From Proteobacteria bacterium UBA6908 (GTDB lineage: Bacteria; Pseudomonadota; Gammaproteobacteria; Acidiferrobacterales; UBA6901): DNA of 6,264 nt. Under the pieces are notes generated by a model. The model was not told the origin of the DNA, ran no database searches, and saw only the letters and a list, made by a program, of their open reading frames with translations. How positions within the stretch are numbered: the first letter of the stretch is position 1; every line of letters begins with the position of its first letter. The stretch covers positions 1 to 6,264 of the forward strand of contig DKBE01000052.1 in the NCBI GenBank assembly GCA_002451085.1, read 5' to 3'. The translations under genes were made by a program, and so were the position numbers. Below are positions 1 to 5,248 of the stretch, piece by piece.

Positions 1-1095
1 GTACACCGCGTCTACCAGGGTTTCTGCATTTAACTGCCCATCACGGCTGCCCATCCACACCCGCAACTGCACCAGCGCATACAGCATGGCGGCATGCGCA
101 AAGCTCAGGCGCCAGTCGCCGAGCGACGGTTGCCAGGGAAATCCGCTATTCAACAGCAACAACTGCAGCAAGCGGTTGGCGGCTTGTGGGTACCAGGACG
201 CTTTTGAGAGCAAGGCGTTGTCGCGCAGGGATGTAATTTCCATGTAGACGCTGGCATAGAAACGCCGCCGGTCGGGCGGCAGACCGAGCAACCCGGCGCG
301 CAACGCCGAATCATGACTGACGGGTTCGGGCAGCAGTCCGCGGGCATGGCCGAGCTGGTAGAGCGTGTTCCAGAATGACCCGGCAATGACCGGATCGGGC
401 TGTAGCGATTTATTGCGGTGACGGTCATCGAGCGCTTTCAGTTGTTGGCGTATCGCCTCCGGAGTGAGATCGAAAGCCGCTAGAGTATCTTCATCCAGTT
501 CGGTGCCAGGTTGCAGCGGGCCGATGCGCTCGGCCAGCCAGAACAACCGGACCCCGACCGGAAACTGGTTCTCCTGAAAGAGGCAATCAAGCAGGCCGCT
601 CAGCAGAAGCGCCGCGCGCTCGTGCGAGTCGCGGGGCTCGACTTGCTGCTCCGGCCGTGTGCGCAGGTAGAGCGGCTGGCCGGTGTCATTGAATACTACG
701 CGTCGTGCGATGACCGGGCAGGCCGGGGAGGCACTCTCCATGCGGATGACGCGGGTTTCTTCCTGCATGCGTGGGAATGTGCGGCAGGTAAGCGGGGTGT
801 AGCCCACCCCATAGCGGGCATGGGCCTCGCAGAGGCCGTCCGTGGTCAACAGGCCGCAGCGTGGGTTGTCGCGTCCGGTCATGAACAGCTGTGTGCCGGT
901 GCCTTGCGATTCAGCCCTGACCAGTGACGGGAACCGTTCGCGGTCCGCGGCATCTGGCAGCGTCTTCCAGCGCTCGACCAGATCCAGTTCCACGGCGATC
1001 TGCCAGCCGCTGCAGCAGCTGGCCGGGCAGTCCCCGGCCAGACAACGGAAATCATCCTGGGCGGTGAGATGGTAGAGAATAGGCTGGCTGGTCAT
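1..1095 (-). CDS. fliB: Flagellin lysine-N-methylase (FliB) family protein, 3' end missing
   Basis: A continuous reading frame of 365 codons runs off the left edge with no stop. The N-terminus has the cysteine signature C18-x4-C23-x3-C27-C28, read as [16 protein letters not shown]. It is followed by C80 and C89 ([10 protein letters not shown]), C104 in LTCRTFPR, and C126 in [10 protein letters not shown]. This spacing and the CRTFPR block match the FliB family, cysteine-rich proteins that N-methylate flagellin lysines in Salmonella; the clustered cysteines are thought to hold an Fe-S centre. The rest is mostly helical, leucine-rich and poorly conserved. Salmonella FliB is about 400 residues, so perhaps 20-40 residues are missing. 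The start is well fixed: ATG at 1095-1093 is the first start codon after an in-frame TAG at 1107-1105, although no clear Shine-Dalgarno precedes it. It is divergent from argC. No flagellar gene is in view, so the substrate may not be flagellin. Family assignment is fairly sure; activity is inferred. Confidence 0.78.
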   Translation of the reverse strand, partial: MTSQPILYHLTAQDDFRCLAGDCPASCCSGWQIAVELDLVERWKTLPDAADRERFPSLVRAESQGTGTQLFMTGRDNPRCGLLTTDGLCEAHARYGVGYTPLTCRTFPRMQEETRVIRMESASPACPVIARRVVFNDTGQPLYLRTRPEQQVEPRDSHERAALLLSGLLDCLFQENQFPVGVRLFWLAERIGPLQPGTELDEDTLAAFDLTPEAIRQQLKALDDRHRNKSLQPDPVIAGSFWNTLYQLGHARGLLPEPVSHDSALRAGLLGLPPDRRRFYASVYMEITSLRDNALLSKASWYPQAANRLLQLLLLNSGFPWQPSLGDWRLSFAHAAMLYALVQLRVWMGSRDGQLNAETLVDAVY

Positions 1096-1136
1096 GCGTG
1101 CTGTCTACACCGGTAGTGGGTGGTGCCGGGCTGATT

Positions 1137-1156
1137 TGATAGACTGGAACCTATCA
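1137..1156. repeat. Small inverted repeat in the fliB-argC divergent gap
   Basis: TGATAG (1137-1142) and CTATCA (1151-1156) form a 6-bp inverted repeat separated by 8 bases, inside the 79-base gap between the divergent fliB-like and argC starts. The right arm overlaps a TATCAT (1152-1157), a possible argC -10, but no good -35 lies 16-18 bases upstream of it. The arrangement could be an operator for a dimeric regulator or chance. It does not resemble the enterobacterial ArgR box. Confidence 0.22.
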
Positions 1157-1174
1157 TTGATTGCGGATGCGTGC

Positions 1175-2206
1175 ATGATCAAGGTCGGCATTATCGGCGG
1201 AACCGGCTACACCGGCGTGGAGCTGTTGCGTTTGCTGGCCCAGCATCCGCAGGCACAACTCACGGTCATTACCTCGCGCGGCGAAGCCGGTAAGCCGGTG
1301 GCGGACATGTTTCCCAATCTCCGTGGTCGAGTGGAGTTGAAATTCACCGAGCCGGACGATCGGGCGCTGAGCGCCTGTGATGTGGTGTTTTCGGCCACGC
1401 CGAACGGAGTGGCCATGCAGCACGCCCGCACCCTGCTCGACGCTGGCGTGAAGCTGATTGACCTGGCTGCCGACTTCCGCCTGAAAGACTCGGCCGTCTG
1501 GGAAAAGTGGTATGGCATGCCGCACGCCTGCACCGACCTGCTGGCCGAAGCGGTCTACGGTTTGCCGGAACTCCAGCGCGAGAAAATCAAACCGGCGCGA
1601 CTGATTGCCAATCCCGGCTGTTATCCGACCGCGGTGCAGCTCGGCTTTTTGCCGCTGGTCGAAAAAGGCCTGGTTGATGCCGCGTTTCTGGTGGCCGATT
1701 GCAAGTCGGGTGTGTCCGGGGCCGGGCGCAAGGCTGAGGTGCACACGCTGTTTTCCGAGGCTAGCGACAACTTCAAGGCCTACGGGGTGCCCGGCCATCG
1801 TCACTGGCCGGAGATCAAGCAGGGCCTGGAGGCCATGGCCGGCAAGGCCGTGGGGCTGACCTTCGTGCCGCACCTGACGCCGATGATTCGCGGTATTCAT
1901 GCAACACTGTATGCCCGGCTGACCGACAAGGGCGTGGACGTGCAGAAGCTCTATGAAACCCGTTATGCCGGCGAGGCCTTTGTCGACGTGCTGCCGCCCA
2001 AGAGCCACCCCGACACGCGTTCGGTGCGGGCCGCCAATACCTGCCGGATGGCGGTGCATCGGCCGCAGGGTGGGGACACGGTGGTGATCCTGTCGGTAAT
2101 CGACAATCTGGTGAAAGGCGCCGCCGGTCAGGCGGTGCAGAACATGAACCTGATGTTCGGGCTGCCGGAAACCACAGGTCTCGATCAGCTGCCGGTGCTG
2201 CCCTGA
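1175..2206 (+). CDS. argC: N-acetyl-gamma-glutamyl-phosphate reductase
   Basis: ArgC is the cytoplasmic enzyme that reduces N-acetylglutamyl 5-phosphate to N-acetylglutamate 5-semialdehyde with NADPH, the third step of arginine synthesis. The product is 343 residues, the usual length for the ~345-residue bacterial type. The N-terminal Rossmann motif [17 protein letters not shown] lies at residues 5-21, with [10 protein letters not shown] at 72-81 and DLAADFRL at 96-103. The catalytic cysteine is C149 in ANPGCYPT, and the GHRH histidines (208 and 210) provide the second catalytic residue. [10 protein letters not shown] (177-186) and [11 protein letters not shown] are further ArgC blocks. I chose ATG 1175 because it begins directly with the conserved MIKVGIIGG. 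An in-frame ATG at 1094 would add 27 unconserved residues across the divergent promoter gap. The Shine-Dalgarno is weak (GGA at 1165-1167). No other arg gene is adjacent, and the frame looks intact. Confidence 0.97.
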   Translation: MIKVGIIGGTGYTGVELLRLLAQHPQAQLTVITSRGEAGKPVADMFPNLRGRVELKFTEPDDRALSACDVVFSATPNGVAMQHARTLLDAGVKLIDLAADFRLKDSAVWEKWYGMPHACTDLLAEAVYGLPELQREKIKPARLIANPGCYPTAVQLGFLPLVEKGLVDAAFLVADCKSGVSGAGRKAEVHTLFSEASDNFKAYGVPGHRHWPEIKQGLEAMAGKAVGLTFVPHLTPMIRGIHATLYARLTDKGVDVQKLYETRYAGEAFVDVLPPKSHPDTRSVRAANTCRMAVHRPQGGDTVVILSVIDNLVKGAAGQAVQNMNLMFGLPETTGLDQLPVLP

Positions 2207-2213
2207 GTTACGA

Positions 2214-2225
2214 GTGGCCGGCCAC
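2214..2225. repeat. Perfect 12-bp palindrome downstream of argC
   Basis: GTGGCCGGCCAC is a perfect palindrome beginning eight bases after the argC stop. Its centre coincides with the expected -35 position of the TATAAT at 2238-2243. Part of it can also pair in two other ways: CGGCCA (2219-2224) with TGGCCG (2231-2236), and CGAGTGGC (2211-2218) with GCCACTCG (2263-2270). It could be an operator, a weak argC transcript end (no T-run follows immediately), or part of a switching structure. Confidence 0.45.
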
Positions 2226-2237
2226 GGCGCTGGCCGA

Positions 2238-2243
2238 TATAAT
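2238..2243 (+). promoter_or_regulatory. Candidate -10 box for the DUF6776 gene
   Basis: A perfect TATAAT stands 51 bases before the preferred start codon at 2295. The hexamer at the matching -35 distance (2215-2220, TGGCCG) is poor and lies inside the palindrome at 2214-2225, so an activator may be needed or the promoter may be weak. Transcription from here would start near 2250 and give a leader of about 45 bases. Inferred from sequence only. Confidence 0.5.
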
Positions 2244-2255
2244 TTCCCCATTAAT

Positions 2256-2279
2256 GACCGGAGCCACTCGCTCCCGGTC
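2256..2279 (+). promoter_or_regulatory. Leader hairpin upstream of the DUF6776 gene
   Basis: GACCGGAGC (2256-2264) pairs with GCTCCCGGTC (2270-2279) around the loop CACTC, giving nine base pairs with one bulged C. It occupies most of the leader predicted from the TATAAT at 2238-2243 and ends seven bases before the Shine-Dalgarno AGGA (2286-2289). There is no T-run, so it is not an intrinsic terminator. It may affect mRNA stability or ribosome access. Its right half (2263-2270) can alternatively pair with 2211-2218. Confidence 0.4.
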
Positions 2280-2294
2280 GCACTCAGGATGGGA

Positions 2295-3035
2295 ATGAAG
2301 CTCAAGCGCATCTTCAGCCGCCACAAGACCGGCGAGTTGGTCATTAAGCGGCGGATCTCGCCGCGCCTCAAGCTGCTGGTGGTCAGTGTCGGCGTGATGC
2401 TGGCCATCATTGCCGGCGGTGCCCTCTACAATTATGGTCTGAGCACGGCCGGGGTCGACAGCTTTGCATTTTTTCAACGGCAGTCGGCACTGCGCGATGA
2501 GATGCGGCGTGTGAGCGACGAGAACCGTGAGCTGCGCGAAACCCTGGCGCGGGCACAGCGAACCCTGCAGATGGACCAGGTGGCCTATCAGGAGCTGGAC
2601 CGTTCGCTCAAGGCCTCGGCGAAAGAAATCAACAAGCTGCGCGAGGAGTTATCGTTCTATCGCAACATTATTTCACCCGAAAACAAGGTGGCCGGCCTCA
2701 AGGTTGATCGCCTGCACATCGAACGTACCGGCAAGCCTGGCGACAATGCCTACCGCTACAAATTGGTGCTGATCCAGTCACTGAAGCATGACCACACGAT
2801 CTACGGACGGGTGCGTCTCGAGGTGAATGGTGCCCGGGACGGAAAAGATGCCGTATTGAGCTTTCCGGGTTCGAACGAGAAGTCGCTGAGTCTGAACTTC
2901 AAGTATTTCCAGGAATTCGAAGGCGTCATGACGCTACCGTCGAATTTCCAGCCCGCCGGCATCAAGGTGAGCATTGCGACCACCTCACCGTCTGCCCAGA
3001 CGCTGGAACAGAACTATGCCTGGCCGAAGCTGTAA
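2295..3035 (+). CDS. DUF6776 family bitopic coiled-coil membrane protein
   Basis: This 246-residue protein has a clear topology. Residues 1-26 are a strongly basic cytoplasmic tail (MKLKRIFSRHKTGELVIKRR), about 27-47 are one transmembrane helix, and about 57-124 are charged heptad-like sequence predicted as a coiled coil. Residues 125-246 are a beta-rich domain, probably periplasmic, containing FKYFQEFEGVMTLPSNFQP and ending in WPKL. The layout and C-terminal pattern fit the uncharacterised DUF6776 family, which sits beside a bactofilin in several gammaproteobacteria. No M23/LytM zinc motif is convincing; the HDH in LKHDHTIYG lacks the partner motif. ATG 2295 is preferred because AGGA (2286-2289) lies five bases upstream; ATG 2289 in the same frame has no properly spaced site, and ATG 2214 would overlap the promoter. 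The bactofilin start follows after 74 bases, so the two are probably co-transcribed. A role as a membrane anchor or partner for the bactofilin is inference. Confidence 0.85.
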   Translation: MKLKRIFSRHKTGELVIKRRISPRLKLLVVSVGVMLAIIAGGALYNYGLSTAGVDSFAFFQRQSALRDEMRRVSDENRELRETLARAQRTLQMDQVAYQELDRSLKASAKEINKLREELSFYRNIISPENKVAGLKVDRLHIERTGKPGDNAYRYKLVLIQSLKHDHTIYGRVRLEVNGARDGKDAVLSFPGSNEKSLSLNFKYFQEFEGVMTLPSNFQPAGIKVSIATTSPSAQTLEQNYAWPKL

Positions 3036-3050
3036 ATTTCAGAGTCGGTC

Positions 3051-3056
3051 TATACT
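3051..3056 (+). promoter_or_regulatory. Weak candidate -10 box before the bactofilin gene
   Basis: TATACT lies 59 bases before the ATG at 3110 and matches TATAAT at five of six positions. No recognisable -35 is found 16-18 bases upstream, and there is no extended TGn. The bactofilin may have its own start here, but read-through from the DUF6776 gene is equally likely. Confidence 0.22.
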
Positions 3057-3109
3057 ACTAACCTGACCGGAGCAAACCCGGCGCCGCAGGGCCCGGAATG
3101 GAGAACATC

Positions 3110-3538
3110 ATGCTGGACAAACTCGCCAAGAAACCGAACGACAAGCCGTGCAGCACCATTGATACCCTGATCGGGGTCAACACCGACATGAAGGGCGATA
3201 TCACCTTCACGGGCGGTCTCAGAATCGACGGCAAGGTCAAGGGAAACATCACGGCCGACACGGATGACAACAGCACGCTGGTGCTATCCGAAAATGCCAC
3301 GGTGACGGGTGATGTCAGCGTTCCGCACATGATCGTGAACGGCAAGATCAAGGGCAATGTCCGTTCGGTGGAGCGTCTGGAACTCCAGGCCAAGGCCGAA
3401 ATCATTGGAGATGTAACCTACAAGGTGCTGGAAATTGCCGCCGGGGCACAGGTGGTCGGCAGCCTGACGCGCAGCAGCGAAAAGGCTTCCGTGGTGCCGC
3501 TGCGCACGGCCGACAGCCGGCGCGGCGACGAGGAGTAG
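3110..3538 (+). CDS. Bactofilin (polymer-forming cytoskeletal protein)
   Basis: Bactofilins are small proteins that polymerise without nucleotide into filaments or sheets on the inner face of the membrane. They often position cell-wall enzymes or fix cell shape. The 142-residue product has the typical plan: a short flexible N-terminus, a central right-handed beta-helix of repeating short strands from about residue 17 to 120, and a polar, unstructured C-terminus ending RRGDEE. The entry motif IDTLIGVNTDMKGDI and FTGGLRIDGKVKGNI are diagnostic, with regular repeats such as NGKIKGNVRS and KAEIIGDVTY. ATG 3110 is preferred (GGAG at 3100-3103, six bases upstream). ATG 3098 would add MENI and has its own AGGG at 3088-3091, so the start is not settled. 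The DUF6776 membrane protein lies directly upstream and is its likely partner. A TAG ends the gene 87 bases before erpA. Confidence 0.93.
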   Translation: MLDKLAKKPNDKPCSTIDTLIGVNTDMKGDITFTGGLRIDGKVKGNITADTDDNSTLVLSENATVTGDVSVPHMIVNGKIKGNVRSVERLELQAKAEIIGDVTYKVLEIAAGAQVVGSLTRSSEKASVVPLRTADSRRGDEE

Positions 3539-3544
3539 ATCCAA

Positions 3545-3569
3545 ACAGTTGACCAATATAGTCGGATAA
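3545..3569 (+). promoter_or_regulatory. Candidate IscR type-1 operator of erpA
   Basis: These 25 bases match the published E. coli IscR type-1 consensus (ATASYYGACTRWWWYAGTCRRSTAT) at 21 positions by my hand alignment. The core GACC-AATAT-AGTC is at 3551-3563, with GTT before it and GGATA after it. Mismatches are at box positions 2, 10, 22 and 25. In E. coli, IscR loaded with [2Fe-2S] represses erpA and the isc operon through such sites. Here the site covers the -35 hexamer (3549-3554), as expected for repression. That this organism has IscR is assumed, since no iscR is in the window. Confidence 0.72.
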
Positions 3570-3578
3570 TGGGATAAT
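3549..3578 (+). promoter_or_regulatory. erpA promoter (sigma-70 type)
   Basis: The -35 is TTGACC (3549-3554, five of six consensus bases) and the -10 is GATAAT (3573-3578, five of six), with an 18-base spacer. A start near 3585 would give a leader of about 40 bases before the erpA ATG. An identical GGATAAT eight bases upstream (3564-3570) is too close to the -35 to act as its -10. The candidate IscR site overlaps the -35 and most of the spacer. Confidence 0.65.
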
Positions 3579-3625
3579 TATTCTATTCCGCTGGTCGAGA
3601 CGACCTGCATATTCCGGAGGTTTTT

Positions 3626-3973
3626 ATGAACGCACCTGAAATGGCCACACCGCTGATCTTCACCGACAATGCCGCGCGCAAGGTCAAGGAGCTCATCGAG
3701 GAAGAGAAGAATCCGAATCTGATGCTGCGGGTGTTCATTTCCGGCGGCGGTTGCTCGGGCTTCCAGTATGGTTTTACCTTTGACGAAGCCGAGCAGGAAG
3801 GCGATACCAAGGTCGAAAAAGCCGGCGTTACCCTGCTGGTCGACCCAATGAGCTTCCAGTATCTGGTCGGTGCCGAGATTGACTACACTGAAGGTCTGCA
3901 GGGTTCACAGTTCGTGATCAAGAACCCGAACGCCAAGACCAGCTGTGGCTGTGGGTCCTCGTTCAGCGTCTGA
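3626..3973 (+). CDS. erpA: Iron-sulfur cluster insertion protein ErpA
   Basis: ErpA is an A-type carrier that receives Fe-S clusters from the Isc scaffold and passes them to targets such as the IspG/IspH isoprenoid enzymes; it is essential in aerobically growing E. coli. The product is 115 residues, against 114 in E. coli. It has the three cluster cysteines in the family context: C43 in [13 protein letters not shown], and C107 and C109 in [10 protein letters not shown] at the C-terminus. The blocks [15 protein letters not shown] (10-24) and [16 protein letters not shown] (72-87) favour ErpA over IscA or SufA. The start is clear, with GGAGG (3616-3620) five bases before the ATG. It has its own promoter with an IscR-like operator and ends at the bidirectional hairpin at 3987-4021, so it can be expressed as a single gene. 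The bactofilin upstream has no known functional link. Confidence 0.96.
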   Translation: MNAPEMATPLIFTDNAARKVKELIEEEKNPNLMLRVFISGGGCSGFQYGFTFDEAEQEGDTKVEKAGVTLLVDPMSFQYLVGAEIDYTEGLQGSQFVIKNPNAKTSCGCGSSFSV

Positions 3974-3986
3974 CATTCTTTCATTG

Positions 3987-4021
3987 AAATGCAAAAGGGG
4001 CCGTTGGCCCCTTTTGCATTT
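3987..4021. terminator. Bidirectional intrinsic terminator between erpA and anmK
   Basis: AAATGCAAAAGGGGCC (3987-4002) and GGCCCCTTTTGCATTT (4006-4021) form a perfect 16-bp stem around a GTT loop. Because the GC core is flanked by A-runs on one side and T-runs on the other, each strand gives a G/C-rich hairpin followed by TTTT. It lies 13 bases after the erpA stop and 11 bases beyond the anmK stop, so it can end both convergent transcripts. Confidence 0.92.
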
Positions 4022-4032
4022 CTGGGCTGGGA

Positions 4033-5136
4033 TTAAGCCAGGTAGATGCCGCCCAATACTACTGCGTGGCGAGCTCCCGTCACCGAGGGAACGTTTCCTG
4101 GATGCCCGCTGAGGGTCTGGTGCGCCAGCCAGGCGAATGCCGAGGCCTCCACCCAGTCCGGATGCAGACCCAGGACATCCGAACTCGCAAGCGTTATGGT
4201 GCCGAGCCGGTGCTGGAGTCGACGGACCAGATCACGATTGTGCGCGCCCCCGCCACACAGGTAGACCTCGTGCGGCGGCCGTGGCACTTGCCGGAACAGT
4301 GCATCGGCAATCGTGCTGGCAGTGAGCTCGGCGAGCGTGCTTTGAACATCCTGCGCAGAAACCTGATCCGGCAGCTTCGAGGCGATCCACTCGAGGTTGA
4401 ACATTTCCCGGCCGGTGCTCTTGGGTGGTGGCCGGGAAAAATAAGGATCGGTGAGCATTCGTTCGAGCAATGGCAGCGAAAACGTTCCGCCCGCTGCCCA
4501 TGCCCCGTCCTGATCGTAATGGGAGCCCTGGTGACGACGGACCCATTGGTCCATCAGTGTATTGCCCGGCCCTGTATCAAAACCCGTAATCGCCGTGTCA
4601 TCGCCCGGCAACCAGGTGACATTGGCAATTCCGCCGATGTTGACGATGGCCCGGTCGCATCCGGGTCGTTGAAACACGGCGGCATGAAAGCCCGGCACCA
4701 GCGGCGCACCCTGACCGCCGGCTGCCATGTCGCGGGATCGGAAATCGGCCACGGTCGTGATGCCGGTCAGTTCAGCGATCACCGAGGGATTGCCCAGCTG
4801 ACGGGTGAAGGGCGTTGACGCCGTAGGCCGGTGGCGGACGGTGTGACCATGGCTGCCGATCGCACGAATCTCCCGGGCCGACTTGCCGCTGAGTTTTAGC
4901 AGCGCGCTGACGGCATCGGCAAACAGCCAGCCGAGGCGCATGTCCACATCACCCTCGCGATCCAGCTCATTGTTGTCTGGCAACAGGAGGGCCTGAATCG
5001 CCTGGTGATGATCGGCGGGGATAGCGTGGTGATGTGTGGCCAGCAATTCAAAACGGTTGCCGGTATCCCAGGACACCAGTACCGCATCGATACCATCCAG
5101 GCTGGTTCCGGACATGAGGCCGATGTAGAGGTGCAT
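4033..5136 (-). CDS. anmK: Anhydro-N-acetylmuramic acid kinase
   Basis: AnmK opens the 1,6-anhydro ring of anhydroMurNAc and phosphorylates it with ATP to MurNAc-6-phosphate, in the cytoplasmic recycling of peptidoglycan fragments. The product is 367 residues, close to E. coli AnmK (369). The ATP-binding signature GLMSGTSLDGID is at residues 6-17, and DFRSRDMAAGGQGAPLVP at 131-148. NIGGIANVTWL is at 166-176, and GFDTGPGNTLMDQW at 185-198 contains D187, the likely catalytic aspartate. KSTGREMFN and CGGGAHN follow. The usually conserved HGQTV is HGHTV here (H98). ATG 5136 is chosen because the family starts directly at this conserved block. The frame stays open to 5418, but that would add 94 unconserved residues overlapping tyrS. 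The ribosome site is weak. It is convergent with erpA and divergent from tyrS, so probably a single-gene transcript. Confidence 0.95.
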   Translation of the reverse strand: MHLYIGLMSGTSLDGIDAVLVSWDTGNRFELLATHHHAIPADHHQAIQALLLPDNNELDREGDVDMRLGWLFADAVSALLKLSGKSAREIRAIGSHGHTVRHRPTASTPFTRQLGNPSVIAELTGITTVADFRSRDMAAGGQGAPLVPGFHAAVFQRPGCDRAIVNIGGIANVTWLPGDDTAITGFDTGPGNTLMDQWVRRHQGSHYDQDGAWAAGGTFSLPLLERMLTDPYFSRPPPKSTGREMFNLEWIASKLPDQVSAQDVQSTLAELTASTIADALFRQVPRPPHEVYLCGGGAHNRDLVRRLQHRLGTITLASSDVLGLHPDWVEASAFAWLAHQTLSGHPGNVPSVTGARHAVVLGGIYLA

Positions 5137-5204
5137 ATCCAGAGTTTCCGGTATGGCGACGTGACGGGCAAGGGGTTTTCGCGGGAGCGACCGGGGCGAG
5201 GGTA

Positions 5205-5213
5205 TGGTACGCT
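5205..5213 (+). promoter_or_regulatory. Possible extended -10 of tyrS
   Basis: TGG followed by TACGCT (5208-5213) resembles an extended -10, 35 bases before the tyrS ATG. I find no convincing -35 at the right distance. The 112-base gap between the divergent anmK and tyrS starts holds no other clear signal, and no T-box-like leader would fit in this length. Confidence 0.25.
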
Positions 5214-5248
5214 TTGCGCCCCAGGGTTGATCGCACACGGGTTTGTTC

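Noticed and set aside
511..1075. Two plus-strand open frames (511-927 and 842-1075) as possible genes.
   Set aside because: They are opposite the FliB-type gene, whose cysteine motifs are clearly conserved; their products show no recognisable features.
1094..1174. A 27-residue N-terminal extension of ArgC from ATG 1094.
   Set aside because: It would cross the divergent promoter gap and overlap the fliB-like start codon; ArgC proteins begin at the MIKVGIIGG block.
2214..2294. Start of the DUF6776 protein at ATG 2214.
   Set aside because: It would place the TATAAT and leader hairpin inside the coding region, and the added residues are not protein-like; AGGA at 2286-2289 supports 2295.
1154..2410. 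A 418-residue open frame antisense to argC.
   Set aside because: It lies opposite a certain argC, has no family-like motifs and is rich in His/Arg/Gln, as expected for the reverse of a GC-rich gene.
2760..2820. HDH in the DUF6776 protein as a LytM/M23 zinc site.
   Set aside because: The required HxxxD partner motif and the surrounding M23 blocks are absent.
4066..4818. A 250-residue plus-strand open frame opposite anmK.
   Set aside because: It is the reverse of a well-conserved gene, with no ribosome site or family resemblance, and follows a terminator.
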